This document shows positions 12,040-22,414 of a DNA stretch of 64,000 bases, one piece after another. The translations under genes and the position numbers were made by a program. Position 1 is the first letter of the stretch; each line of letters opens with the position of its first letter. Location: the NCBI GenBank assembly GCA_021234155.1, contig JAJEKV010000508.1:100729-164728 (forward strand). The letters run 5' to 3'. The notes below the pieces were generated by a model. That model had not been told where the DNA came from. It made no database searches and saw only the letters and a list, made by a program, of their open reading frames with translations. The DNA comes from Isoetes taiwanensis. Its lineage: Eukaryota > Streptophyta > Lycopodiopsida > Isoetales > Isoetaceae.

Positions 12040-12073
<34 letters not shown>

Positions 12074-12350
12074 TCTCCCCTCTCTTTTCTCCCTCCTCTC
12101 TCTCTCCTCTCTCTTTCCTCTCTCCATTTTCTCTTCTCCCTCTTCTCTCTGTCCTCTCTTCTTTCCCCTCTCTCTCTCAGCCCTCCTCTCCCTCTCTCTT
12201 CTCTCTCCTCTCTCTTCTTTCCCCTCTCTCTCTCTCTCTTCTCTCCCTCCCTCCCTCCCTCCCTCCCTCTCTCTCCTCTCTCTCTCCTCTCTCTTATCTC
12301 TCCTCTCTCTCTCCCATCTCTCTCTCCCTCTGTCTTTCTCTCTCCTCTCT
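8590..12350. repeat. 3.7-kb CT microsatellite (polypyrimidine on plus)
   Basis: Almost pure C/T on the plus strand, mostly CTCTCT and TCTCC with longer perfect (CT)n runs near 9310-9356, 11525-11575 and 11625-11700. Purine bases are rare singletons. Three overlapping open frames of more than 1,200 codons rich in Ser and Leu exist only because C/T-only codons cannot be stops; they are not genes. Internal blocks repeat (for example 10190-10300 with 10915-11030), so it grew by duplication of blocks as well as slippage. Confidence 0.95.
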
Positions 12351-12359
12351 ATAGCTTTA

Positions 12360-12384
12360 TTCTAGAACATCCTAGAAGGTTCTA
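12360..12384. promoter_or_regulatory. Heat-shock-element-like array
   Basis: Five alternating 5-bp modules: TTC-ta-GAA-ca-TCC-ta-GAA-gg-TTC. Four of five match the nGAAn/nTTCn rule exactly; the middle one is TCC for TTC. An AT-rich stretch containing TATATTTTAAAT follows within 20 bp. It lies just beside the CT tract inside Helitron J. Binding by HSF is inferred from the spacing only. Confidence 0.45.
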
Positions 12385-12462
12385 GCATTGTGTATATTTT
12401 AAATCTTGCATGTACTCCACCTTTAACAATATTGAAATTATTTTATTCTTTAAAGAACTAAT

Positions 12463-12525
12463 GCTTGGTCTAGTGGTTGAGATTGGGGCCGCCTGCCTAA
12501 TGGGGGCCGGGCATAATCCCTCCTA
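12463..12525 (+). repeat. Possible tRNA-derived SINE head, degenerate
   Basis: An A-box-like TAGTGGTTGAG at 12471 is followed about 30 bp later by a weak B-box-like stretch. Similar to the head of plant SINEs but poorly conserved. Confidence 0.3.
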
Positions 12526-12630
12526 AACCAAAAATTTCACACTAAATATTTTAATTAAGCCATAAAATTTCCATTGCCGAATGGGCCTTAACAAAGCATG
12601 GACTTCCTATTCTTTCAAAAAGAAAATGGA

Positions 12631-12700
12631 TGGTTGGTCGAACCTAGTGGTAAGGGTGGGATTTTTGGGGGCAATGTCCGGGGTTCAAGTCCGTGGTAAA
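12631..12700 (+). repeat. tRNA-derived SINE head with A and B boxes
   Basis: The A box TAGTGGTAAGG (12645) and the B box GGTTCAAGTCC (12682), about 37 bp apart, are laid out as in tRNA-derived SINEs. The body probably runs on to about 12830. No terminal duplication could be marked. Confidence 0.45.
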
Positions 12701-12919
12701 CCCAAAAATTTTGTCCACCAAACTTGGGGAGCTTTTGAGGCCAAGGCCCACGGGCGATTGTAAGATCAAACCCGCTTCGATCTGGCGCCTCCACTAACCG
12801 TCGATGGGGTGGACTTACTCACATACATACATCACGGACGCTATTATTTTTTATAATATTAGAAGATTTTTTTTTGGCTCTGCGCCAAGAACAAAGTGGA
12901 AGAGTTGAACCCACAGGGA

Positions 12920-12992
12920 TGCATTGGTAGAGAATCGAACTTCGGGTCCTGTACCATGGTGGGGTACTATTCTACCACTAGACCACCAATGC
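12920..12992 (-). pseudogene. tRNA-Gly copy, unit 6, reads ACC
   Basis: 73 nt. The anticodon stem pairs, but the loop is CCACCAT: the triplet is ACC and the invariant T33 is C. The T stem has an extra base. Confidence 0.7.
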
Positions 12993-13410
12993 ACAAGTAA
13001 TACAAATGAATACCTTCTTAATTAACAAGCACATACAACCAACTCAATCAAATGTATCTCATAATCCAGTTCTCAAAAAAATAACGTGGTCGTACAATAA
13101 GGTGTAGGAATGGTTGTTCTTCTAATAAGTCCAAACAAATTATTATGCCAAGGCATAAAGCGACAAAGATTTGCTCAATCCTTTGTGTTTTTCCATGCTT
13201 GAACTTGATATTATAAAAAATTGAAAGAATTGACATGTGAATGAGTAACAATGTCGAGCATTGGTGTGCCACTAATGGGGGCTATGCATAAACTCTAGAA
13301 TATTGCGTCAGTGGAAGAGTGCGTGGGGAATATGAATGACAAACTCTAAATATTAATCGAATGGACGTATATGATAGGGACTATAAAATAATATGAAAAA
13401 AGCTCCTACA

Positions 13411-13493
13411 CATGGATGATAGGATTGAACCTATGCGAGCAAAGCCCACATGATTTCTAGTCATGCCCAATAACCACTCTGGCACATCCCTAC
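13411..13493 (-). pseudogene. tRNA-Ser copy, unit 6, degenerate
   Basis: One T-loop base is missing and the 5' acceptor strand is disrupted; the central anticodon arm is consensus. Confidence 0.72.
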
Positions 13494-13735
13494 GGCCGGC
13501 ATGTGGATTACTTCCATTTCTTCTTAGATCATTGAAATATGTAGGAGGATAGGATTTGGCTAGTCATTTGTTCTCTCTCATTGTAAGAGCAAGATTAGCC
13601 GATCTCATTTCTCACACTATGGTGCAATCGATTGCTTTCGGTTATCCTTATGTCATTATCAGCATGGTTTAATGCATTAAATCTTCTTTTTGGCTCTTAG
13701 CCAAGAACAAAATTGGAAGAGTTGAACCACGGGGA

Positions 13736-13804
13736 TGCATTGGTAGAATCGAACTTCGGTGCGTAATGTGGTAGGGTACTATTGTACCACTAGACCACCA
13801 ATGC
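13736..13804 (-). pseudogene. tRNA-Gly copy, unit 7, degenerate
   Basis: 69 nt. The loop CTACCAC gives ACC, but the 3' side of the anticodon stem is mismatched at two pairs and the T stem is short. Confidence 0.72.
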
Positions 13805-14223
13805 ACAAGTAATACAAATGAATACCTTCTTAATTAACAAGCACATACAACGAACTCAATCAAATGCATCTCATAATCCAGTTCTCAAAAAATATAGGGT
13901 CGTATTACAATAAGGTGTAGGAATGGTTGTTCTTCTAATAAATCCAAACAAATGATTATGCCAAGGCATAAAGCGACAAGATTTGCTCAATCACCGTGTT
14001 TTTCCATGCTTGAACTTGATATCATAAAAATTGAAAGAATTAATATGTGAATGAGTAACAATGTCGAGCATTGGTGTGCCACTAATGGGGGCTATGCATA
14101 AACTCTAGAATATTGCGTCCTCTCTGGAAGAGTCTTGGGGAATATGAATGACAAACTCTAAATATTAATCGAATGGGCGTATGTGATAGGGACTATAAAA
14201 TAATATGAAAAAGCTCCTATTTG

Positions 14224-14303
14224 CGTGGATGATAGGATTGAACCTATGCGAGAAAAGCCCACATGATTTCTAGTCATGCCCAATAACCACTCAGCACATC
14301 CAC
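14224..14303 (-). pseudogene. tRNA-Ser copy, unit 7, degenerate
   Basis: 80 nt. T-loop and D-arm deletions; anticodon arm intact. Confidence 0.72.
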
Positions 14304-14481
14304 GGCGACATATGGAATACTTCCATTTCTTCTTAGATCATTGAAATATTTAGGAGGATAGGATTTGGCTAGTCATTTGTTCTCTCTCATTGTGATGTTT
14401 GATAGTTGGAAGAGCAAAGATTAGCCGATCTCATTTCTCACACTATGGTGCAATCGATTGCTCAGTTATCCTTATGTCATT

Positions 14482-16749
14482 TGGGCATAGCTAAGAGGCG
14501 TGAATGATATCTGGAGCAATTGTTAAATGGATTCATGTTTTTTAAAATTAGATAAGCAAAGACATTGAACACATTTTCGCACTTCCCCTTACTTTTCCCT
14601 TTTTCCTTTGTCTACTAATTTTTTTTTTTTTTTTTCTATTTTCCCTTTGCCCTTTCTTTTCCATTATTCCATTTCCCCTATTTCCCTTTTTCTGTTTTTG
14701 CTTCCCCATTTTTCCTTTTCTATTTTCCCCTTCCCTTTTCTCAATTTAGGTTTGCCCTTTTTCCTTTCCCTCGCCCTTTCCACCTCTCTTTTCCAATTTC
14801 CCTCTTCCCCTTTTCCTCGTGCCCTTTTTTCTAAGTTTTTTTTTCTTTCCCCTTTTCCCTTTTCCTTTTCCTTTTTCCCTTTTCCCTTCCCTTCTCCCTA
14901 CCTTTTCTTTTTCCCCCTTTTTCCCTTCCCTTTTCCTCCTTTGCCCAACCCTTAGTCTTCCCTTCTTTCTAGTGCCTTTTTTCTTTCCTTCCCCCCTTTT
15001 TTTTTCTTTTCCATCTTTCCCTTTCCCTTTTTCCATGTCCATTTTTCCTTCGGGTTTTCCCCTTTCCTCACCCTTTCCCTCTTCCCTTTTTTGCCATGTC
15101 CCTTTTCTCTTCTATTTTTTCATTCTTTTCCCCTTTCTTCACATTTTCCCTCCTCCCCTTCCTTTTCCTTTTTTCCTTCTCTTTTTCTTTTTCTATTTTG
15201 CTCTTCCTTTTTGTTCACCTCCCCTTTCTATTTTCGCATTTTACCTCCCTTTTGCCTTTTTCCATTTGCTTTTTCCCCCTTTTTCACGTTTGCCTTTTCC
15301 ATTTTCCCCCTCCTTGCTTTTTCCTTTTTCTATCTCCCCCTTTCCCTTTTTCCCTCCCATTTTCACATTCCCTTTTTCCTTTTACTTTATTTTATTTTTC
15401 TTTTCTCCCATTCCATCCCCTTCGCTTCCCTTTCCCCTTTTCCCTTTTCCTTTGTCTTTTTCTTTCTTTTTTACTAATGGCCTTTTTCCCTTCCCTTTTC
15501 CTCCTCTCCTGACCCTTTCTCTCTTCCGCTTTTATTCGTGTCCTTTTTCCCTTCCATTTCCCTCTCTTCCGCCTCTTTTTCCTTACCTTTTTCCCTTTCT
15601 TTTTCTCATGTCTTTTTTCCATTCCCTTTATTTCTCTTCCCCCTTTTACAGGGCCATTTCTTCCTTAACTTTTCCCATCCCTTTCCCTCTTTTTTTTTTT
15701 TTTCTCGTAGTCTTTTTCTTTCCCTTTCTTCCGTCTTTGTTCTTTTCTTTTTCCTTTTCCCCTTTCCTCCCTCTTTTCTCTCTTCCTTTTTTCCGCTTCT
15801 CTCCTTCTTTTCTCTTCCTCTTTTCCCCATGCCCTTTTCCCCTTTTGCCCCTCCCCTCCCTTTTTCCCTTTCCATCCCTTCTCCCCTCCTTTATCTCTTT
15901 CCCTTTTTTGTTTCGTGGTCCTTTTTTTTTCCCTTCTTTTTTTTTCTCCTTTTCCGACCTTTTTCCTCTTCCCCTTTTCCCATTGTCCTTTTAAGCTCCT
16001 CCTCCTCTCCCTTTTGCCCCTTTTCCTCTCCCTTTTCTCTTTTCCTTTTCCCTTCCCTTCTCTCTACCCTTTTCCTCATCCCCTTTTCCCCCCTTTTACT
16101 CCCTGTCCTCACCCTTTCCCTCTTCTCCTTTTTTTTTGTCCCTTTTTTTCATTTCTTTTCTCCCTTTCTTTTCCTTTCTCTTTTTTGTGCTTTTGCCATT
16201 TCTTTTTCCCTTTTACTTCGTGCCTTTTGCGTTTCACTTTTGCCCTTTTCTCCTCCTTTTTTCTCCTTTCTCCACCTTTTCCTCTTCCCTTTCCCAATGT
16301 TCCTTTTTCGGCTCCTAATCCTCCCCTTTCTTTTCCTTTTTTTTTTTTTTTTTTTTTTTCTTTTCCTTTTCCTTTTCCTTCCCTCTCTACCCTTTTCCTC
16401 ATCCCTTTTCAACTTCCCTTTTACTCCTATCCTCATCCTTTCCATCTTCTCATTTTTGTAGTGTCTTTTTTTTTCTTTATTTTCCCTTCCCTTTTTCGTG
16501 CTCTTTTCCCTTTCCTTTTTCCCTTTCTTTCTTTCCCTTTTTTACCTTTTGCCTTTTGCCTTTCATTTTGCCTTTTTCTCCTCCCTTTTCCTTTTCCTTT
16601 TCCCTTTCCTCTTCAGACATTAGAGCATGGCCAATCATGATGGTGGGAAGTCGTGTGATAAATCTCGGTCTTCGGATGCAATTAGTTGATCTCAACCATC
16701 CAAATTAGGGTTTGATTCATGACATACGCTAAAATTTTATAATATAAGA
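14482..16749 (-). mobile_element. Helitron A, non-autonomous
   Basis: The 5' end is TCTTATATTATAA at 16749 (minus), next to host T 16750. The 3' end lies in the host motif cttatgtcatt at about 14481, but its CTAG and hairpin are missing compared with paralogue A' (47165-49411). The rest aligns with A' throughout. The host flanks join to a normal array spacer, showing insertion between A and T. The interior is mainly a polypyrimidine tract; no protein gene. Confidence 0.85.
14570..16615. repeat. Polypyrimidine tract of Helitron A (TTTTCCC type)
   Basis: About 2 kb of T and C on the plus strand, in TTTTCCC/CCTTTTCC words, broken every few dozen bases by short CATG or CGTG words. Purine-rich on the Helitron sense strand. 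Stop-free frames rich in Phe, Pro, Ser and Leu are by-products of composition. Confidence 0.93.
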
Positions 16750-17288
16750 TCAACATGGTTTAATGCATTAAATCTTTTTTTTGTCTCTTGCGCCAAGAAC
16801 AAAATTGGAAGAGTTGAACCACAGGATGCATTGGCCGAGAATCCAACTCGGGTCTGTACCGTGACAGGGTACTATTCTACCACTAGAGCACCAACCCACA
16901 AGTAATACAAGGAATACCTTCTTAATTAACAAGCACATACAACCAACTCAATCAAATGCATCTCATAATCCAGTTCTCAAAAAAATATCGTGGTCGTACA
17001 ATAAGGTGTAGGCATGGTTGTTCTTCTAATAAGTCCAAACAAATGATTATGCCAAGGCATAAAGCGACAAGATTTGCTCAATCACCGTGTTTTTTCATGC
17101 TTGAACTTGATATCATAAAAATTTGAAAGAATTAACATGTGAATGAGTAACAATGTCGAGCATTGGTGTGCCACTAATGGGGGCTATGCATAAACTCTAG
17201 AATATTGCGTCAGTGGAAGAGTGCGTGGGGAATCTGAATGACAAACTCTAAATATTAATCGAATGGACGTATGTGATAGTAGGGACTA
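16750..17288 (-). repeat. tRNA array block, unit 8 left part
   Basis: Shares diagnostic variants with unit 23 (the altered Gly 5' end and cacaagtaatacaagg spacer), marking these as paralogous copies of one unit. Interrupted by Helitron B at 17288|17289. Confidence 0.9.
16827..16897 (-). pseudogene. tRNA-Gly-derived copy with anticodon GTC, unit 8
   Basis: 71 nt, but the loop is CTGTCAC (GTC, an Asp anticodon), the B box is GTTGGATTC, and the 5' acceptor strand GGGTTGG cannot pair fully with CCAATGC. Probably dead. Confidence 0.78.
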
Positions 17289-19627
17289 TCTTATATTATA
17301 ATGTTGTGTAATGGACCGCACCCTAAATCGGACGGTCGAGGATTTGATTGACCAATGGTGGAGATGATGTGTGCGTGTCTTCAACTAAAATTTCATCTTG
17401 ACTATGGCTTCAATATGAAAGGGAAAAGGGAAAAGGAAAAAGGAAAAAGGAAAAGGAAAAGGAAAAGGAAAAAGGAAAAGGGAAAAGGGAAGGGAAAAAG
17501 GAAAACGATGAAAGGGAAAAGGGAAACAGAGAAAGGGGAAGGGAAAAGGAAAACGATGAAAGGGAAAAAGGGAAAACTATGAAAGGGAAAGGGGAAAAGG
17601 AAAAGGGAAGGGAAAAGGAAAAAGATGAAAGGGAAAAGGGAAACGGAAAAGGGAAAATGGAAAACTGAAAAGGGAAAAGGGAAAAGGGAAAAGGAAAAGG
17701 GGACGGGAAAAGGAAAAACGATGAAAGGGAAAAGGGAAAAAGGAAAGGAAAAGGAAACGGAAAAGGGAAGGAAAAAAGGAAAATGATGAAAAGGGAAAAG
17801 GGAAAGGGAAAGGAAAGGGAAAGGAAAAGGAAAAGGAAAGGAAAAACGATGAAAGGGGAAAAGGGAAAAGGAAAAAGATGAAAGGGAAAGGGGGAAAACG
17901 GAAAAGGGAAAATGGAAACGAAAAGGAAAAGGGAAATGGAAAAGGAAAAAGGACGGAAAAGGAAAAACGATGAAAGGGAAAAAGGGAAAAGGAAACGGAA
18001 GGGAAGGGAAAAGGAAAAAATGATGAAAGGGAAAAGGGAAAAGGGAAAAGGGAAAAGGAAAGGGGGGAAAGGAAAAGGAAATGAAAGGGAAAAGGGAAAG
18101 GGAAAGGGAAAAGGGAAAAAGGAAAAAGGAAAAGGAAAAGAAAAATGATGAAAGGGAAAGGGAAAAGGGAAAAGGGAAGAGGAAGAGGGAAGGAAAAGGA
18201 AAAACGATGAAAGGGAAAAAGGAAGAGGGGAAGGGAAAAGGAAAAACGATGAGAAAGGGAAAAGGAAAAGGAAAAGAGGAGAAGGGAAAAGGAAAAACGT
18301 ATGAAAGGGAAAAGGGAAAAAGGAAAAATGAAAAGGAATAAAGGAAAGGTAAGAGGAAAAAGGGAAAGAGAAGGAGAAAAGGAAAATGGAAAGATAAAAA
18401 GAAAATAGAAAAGGAATAGAATAAGAGGGGAAAAGGGAACGGAAAAGAGCACCATGAGAAGGGTAAAAGTAAAGGTGAGAAAAGGGAAAAAAAGGTAAGG
18501 GAAAATAAGAAAAGGTTACAAAGTCTATGGGAAAAAGAAAAGTAAAAAGGAAAAGAGAGGGGAAAAGGGAAAAAGAGAACTTGGGAAAAGGGAATGAGAA
18601 AAGAGAAAAAATGAAAGGGCGTGAAAAAAGGAAAAAAGAAAGGGTGAAGAAAGAGAAAAAGGAAAGCAAAAAGAGCATCGAGAAAAAGGAAGAGGGAAAG
18701 GGATGAAAAATGAGGAAAAAGGTGGGGGGAAATTAGAATAGACAAAGGGTAGGGAGCAAGGAATAGGAAAAGAGGAAGGAGAAAAAGGCCACGAGAAAAA
18801 AAAGGGAAGAAAGAAGGAAAGGGTGAGGAAATAAAAGAAAGAAAGGGAAAAAGAGTATGGGAAAGGGAAAAGAAAAAAAAGAAACAAGAAAGGAGAAAGT
18901 GGAAAGGGAAAAGGGGAAGAAGATGGGGAAAAAGAAGGAAAGGGTGTACATAAAAAAGGTTGAGAAAAGGAATGGAAAGAGGCATATGAAAAGCTTAAAG
19001 GGAACGGGAAAGGGAAAATGTAAAGGAAGGGAAAAAGAGAAAGGAAAGGGAAAAAGGGAACATCATAAAAAAAAAAGGTGGGAAAAGTATGAAAAGGGAA
19101 TGGAAAGTTGAAAGAAAGGAAAAGGGAAGCGGAAAAAGGAGAAGGGAAAGCAAAAGAGCATGAGGAAAGAGGAGAGAGAAATGGGAAAAGAGATGGGGAA
19201 AAGACACGTGATCAAGAGGAAGAGGGTGGGGAAAAGGAAGAAAGGGCACATGAAAAGGTAAGCAAAAGAGAAGAAAAAATGCATGCAGAAAGCGGAAAGA
19301 GAAAAGGAAAAGGAAAAGGAAGAGGAAGGGGAAAAGGAAAGGGAAAGAGAATAGTGGAAAAATGGGAAGAGCGGGGAAGGATAAAAGGAAGGGAAAAAGG
19401 CGATAAAAAAGAGAAAAAAAAAAGGGGGAAAGGGGAAAGGGAAGGCAAAGGGAGGGAGGCAGGGTTAGAAAAAAAAAAAAGGGAGAATAAAAAAAGAAAA
19501 GAAATTAAAGGTTCCTACAATACAAATGCGGGACACCAACATTACAGTTCAACAAACCTTATTATTTCTAGGTCTCCAACATTGCAGTTCAACTTTGTGC
19601 CCAAGCAACGCCGGCACCTTTAACTAG
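17289..19627 (+). mobile_element. Helitron B, non-autonomous, plus strand
   Basis: Starts TCTTATATTATAATG after host A 17288 and ends CTAG at 19624-19627 before host T 19628. A partial hairpin GTGCC...GGCAC lies 12 bp inside the 3' end. The flanks rejoin to the spacer gggactA|TAATATAAT. Unit 23 (49960-49975) is the matching empty site. Interior: a 130-bp leader shared with H, a polypurine minisatellite, and 120 bp of unique 3' sequence. Confidence 0.9.
17418..19505. repeat. Polypurine minisatellite of Helitron B
   Basis: GGGAAAAGGAAAA words. In the first 900 bp a phase marker ACGATGAAAGGG or TGATGAAAGGG recurs about every 45-70 bp, so this part is a true minisatellite. The second half loses the marker and becomes irregular. 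Confidence 0.92.
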
Positions 19628-19920
19628 TAATATAATATGAACAAGCTCCTACCACGTGGATGATAGGATTCGAACCTATGCGAAAGCAAAGCCCACATGA
19701 TTTCTAGTCATGCCCAATAACCACTCTGGCACATCCACATGACGACATGTGGAATACTTCCATTTCTTCTTAGATCATTGAAATATTTAGGAGGATAGGA
19801 TTTGGCTAGTCATTTGTTCTCTCTCATTGTGATGTTTGATAGTTGGAAGAGCAAAGATTTAACCGATCTCATTTCTCACACTATGGTGCAATCGATTGCT
19901 CGATTATCCTTATGTCATTA
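19628..19920 (-). repeat. tRNA array block, unit 8 right part
   Basis: Holds Ser 8 and the spacer up to the Helitron C junction at cattA 19920. Confidence 0.9.
19655..19738 (-). tRNA. tRNA-Ser-AGA: tRNA-Ser(AGA), unit 8, longer variable arm
   Basis: Consensus except two extra bases in the variable arm. The 3' flank is the type lacking a T-run (TTGTT instead of TTTTT). Confidence 0.7.
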
Positions 19921-20640
19921 CACATGTATTAATGCATTAATGGTGCCCAAGGCTGGGCATAATTTAGAACCTCGTAAGCGTTGGGAACCTGAGAACCTAT
20001 GCATTTTCCTATAGTAAACTTCTAGGCCATTGGAACTTTGCATTTTGCATACAATAACTTCTAAGCCATTGAATAATTTTGAGAACACTCAGATTGCAAG
20101 TCCAACCATTGGATCATTTTGGGAATAATCCAGCCAGATTGCAAGTGACCATGTTTATGAGTTGTTGATGTTGTGTTCTAAATCTCATTAAGTAAGCTCT
20201 CTCTTGTTGCTTATATATGAATGTGGATGTGTGGTGGCTATGATGTATTTTTTTGCTTGTATATGAATGTCGATGTGTGTTGTGGCTATGGATATGTTGA
20301 ATGCGTAACCTTTTGAAGGCATTGCATGATTATGTGTAACCTTAGACATTTTGTTCATTATGTGCTACACCTTTATCTATAGCTACCTCTAGAAGTACTT
20401 TGCTCCTTTGATTAGAGCTACCTTTAAAAATACTTGACATTTTAATTGTGTTTGCAAATAAATAATGAAACATGTGTTGATCTTTTGACAATCAAATATG
20501 AAAGATGGGCTTAATGGATTTTCTTCATATATGTATTTCATGTGTGCTAGTGTTAAATTTATGAAAACTAAGTTCTTTTTAAGGCTGGCATAGAAGAATG
20601 TTAGTGGAATTTCAACATTAACTTATGTTCTTATGAGACA

Positions 20641-22414
20641 CTAGTAATGGTGCCCAGCGTTGCTGGGCAAATGTTGGGAACATTTGTGGATGGAAACCTA
20701 TTCAGCTCAGACTCATTAACCAAGTCCATCATATCTAGGCTATAAGAGGTTTTTTTGTGCATTTGATAACCTTCCCTTTGCTCTATCCCCTATATCCTTT
20801 TTTTCCTCATTTTCTTACTTAATTTTCTTTTTTTCCTTTTCTTATTTTTCCCGCACATTTATTTTTCTCCTTCTCTTTTTTTTTTTTTTTTTTTTTCTTT
20901 TTACCCTCTTCTCCCTCCTTTTTTCCTTCCTTTTCTCCTTCTCATTTTCCCTTTCCCTTTCCCTTTTTTGTGGCTTTTTTTCCTTGACTTTTCACCTTTC
21001 TCCACCCTTCCCATTTTTCTCATGCTGTTTTTTTCCCTTTCCTTTTTCCATTTCCTTTTGCTTTTCTCTTTTCCCTTCCCTTTTCTCATGCCCTATTTGC
21101 ATTCCTTTTCCCCATGATTTTTTTTTTTATGTTTTTCTTCCTTTCCTCACCCTCTTCTTCTTTATCTCATGTCTCTTTTTTCCCATTTTCTTCTTCCTTT
21201 TTTTCTCATGCCTTTTTCCTTTCCTTCCCCCTTTGAGCCTCCTTTTTCTTTTTTCCTTTTTCCTTTTTTTTTCATCATTTCCCCACCCTTTCCCTTTTTC
21301 CGTGCCTTTTCCTCTTTCCTTCCCCTTCCTTTTCTCTTTCCCTTTCCCTTTCCTTTTTTCCTTTTCCCTTTTTCCCATGTTTTTTCCATTCCCTTTTTTT
21401 TTTTTTTTTTTTTACTTGCCTTTTCTTAGCCTTTCCCTACCTCTTCCCCTTTTTAAGTCCATATTTCCCTTTTTTTCTTTTTTTTTTTTTCCTTTCCCTA
21501 TGCCCTTTTTCCCTTCCTCTTTTCCATTTTTCCCTCCTTATTCCTCGTGTTCTTTTTTTTCTTTTCCCTTTCCCCTTTCGCCTATGTTTCCTTTTTTCCT
21601 TTTGATTCTTTTTTCATTTTTTTCTCTTTTTTTTTTTTGCATGCCTTTTCCTCTTTCCTTTCCACCTTTTTTCCATTCCATTTTTTCCACCTTTTTTCAC
21701 ATGCCCTTTTTTCCTCCTTTTCCCACCCTCTTCCCCTTTTCCTCTTTTCCTATTCCATGTTTTCTGTTCTCTTTTTTGCTTTTCCCTTTTCCTTTTCCCT
21801 TTTTCCATCTCTTTTCCCTTTCTTTTTTTTCCTTTCCTCACCCTTTTCCTCTTCTCGCGCCACTTTCACCTTCCTCTCTCATTTCCCTCTCCCTTTTCCT
21901 CATGCCCTTTTCCTTTTTTGCCTCATTTTTCCTTCTTCCTTCCCTTTCTATTTTTCCATGCCCTTTTTCCTTCTCTCCATCATTCTTATCTTCCCTTTTT
22001 CCCTTCAAAATCACCGTTTAGTCTTTTTACCTTTTTTCCGTTGCCCTATTTTTCTTCCTTTTCCTCTCTTCCCCTTTTTCTTTTCCCTTATTTTGTCCTC
22101 ATCCTTTCCCCTTTTCCTTTTCATAGTGTCCTTTTTTTCCTTCCTTTTTCTCCATTTTTTTTTTCTTTCCTTTTTCGTGCTCTTTTCCTTTCCTTTTCCC
22201 TTCTCCGTCTTTCCCTTTTTACCCGTGCCTTTTGCCTCACTTTTGCCCTTTTTCTCGCCATTTCCCTTTCCTCTTAAGAGATCGTGAGCATGGCCAATCA
22301 CGGTGGTGGGAAGTTGTCGCGATAAATCTTCGCCGCCGAATGCAATCGGGACGATCTCAACTATCTAAATTAGGGTTTGATTGAAGACATACGCTAAAAC
22401 TTTATAATATAAGA
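20641..22414 (-). mobile_element. Helitron D, nested in C
   Basis: Perfect termini: host A 20640, CTAG, hairpin GCCCAGCGTTGCTGGGC at 20651-20667, and TCTTATATTATAAAG at the 5' end next to host T 22415. The same flanks are joined without the insert at 54780-54785 in C2, proving clean A|T insertion with no target duplication. Same family as G. Interior almost all polypyrimidine. Confidence 0.95.
20762..22275. repeat. Polypyrimidine tract of Helitron D
   Basis: 1.5 kb of TTTTCC-type sequence with periodic CATGCCC words; purine-rich on the Helitron sense strand. No gene. Confidence 0.92.

Larger units (their letters stand above)
8490..12866 (-). mobile_element. Helitron J, non-autonomous, carrying a giant CT tract
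   Basis: On the minus strand the element starts TCTTCTAATATTATAA (12866 down) and ends in CTAG next to host T. A GGCCGGCC-containing inverted repeat lies just inside the 3' end (8496-8555). Left flank is host A at 8489. On the right the host resumes about 19 bp further on than expected, so a small deletion accompanied or followed insertion. Contents: CT tract 8590-12350, a heat-shock-element-like palindrome, and two tRNA-derived SINE-like stretches. No Rep-helicase is seen. Confidence 0.75.
12867..14481 (-). repeat. tRNA array block, units 6 and 7
   Basis: Both units are heavily scrambled at GC-rich points (near 13490, 13760, 13900, 14120), while the AT-rich spacers match other units closely. 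Confidence 0.92.

Noticed and set aside
8403-12385. Three overlapping plus-strand open frames of over 1,200 codons, Ser/Leu-rich
   Set aside because: C/T-only DNA cannot encode stop codons in any plus frame; the codons are pure CT microsatellite.
14608-16640. Long Phe/Pro/Ser/Leu and Lys/Glu/Gly/Arg open frames in the TTTTCC/GGAAAA tracts (also at 17402-19450, 20900-22300, 27817-29340, 47206-49350, 62933-63986)
   Set aside because: They follow base composition, overlap in several frames and both strands, and their lengths differ freely between paralogous tracts.
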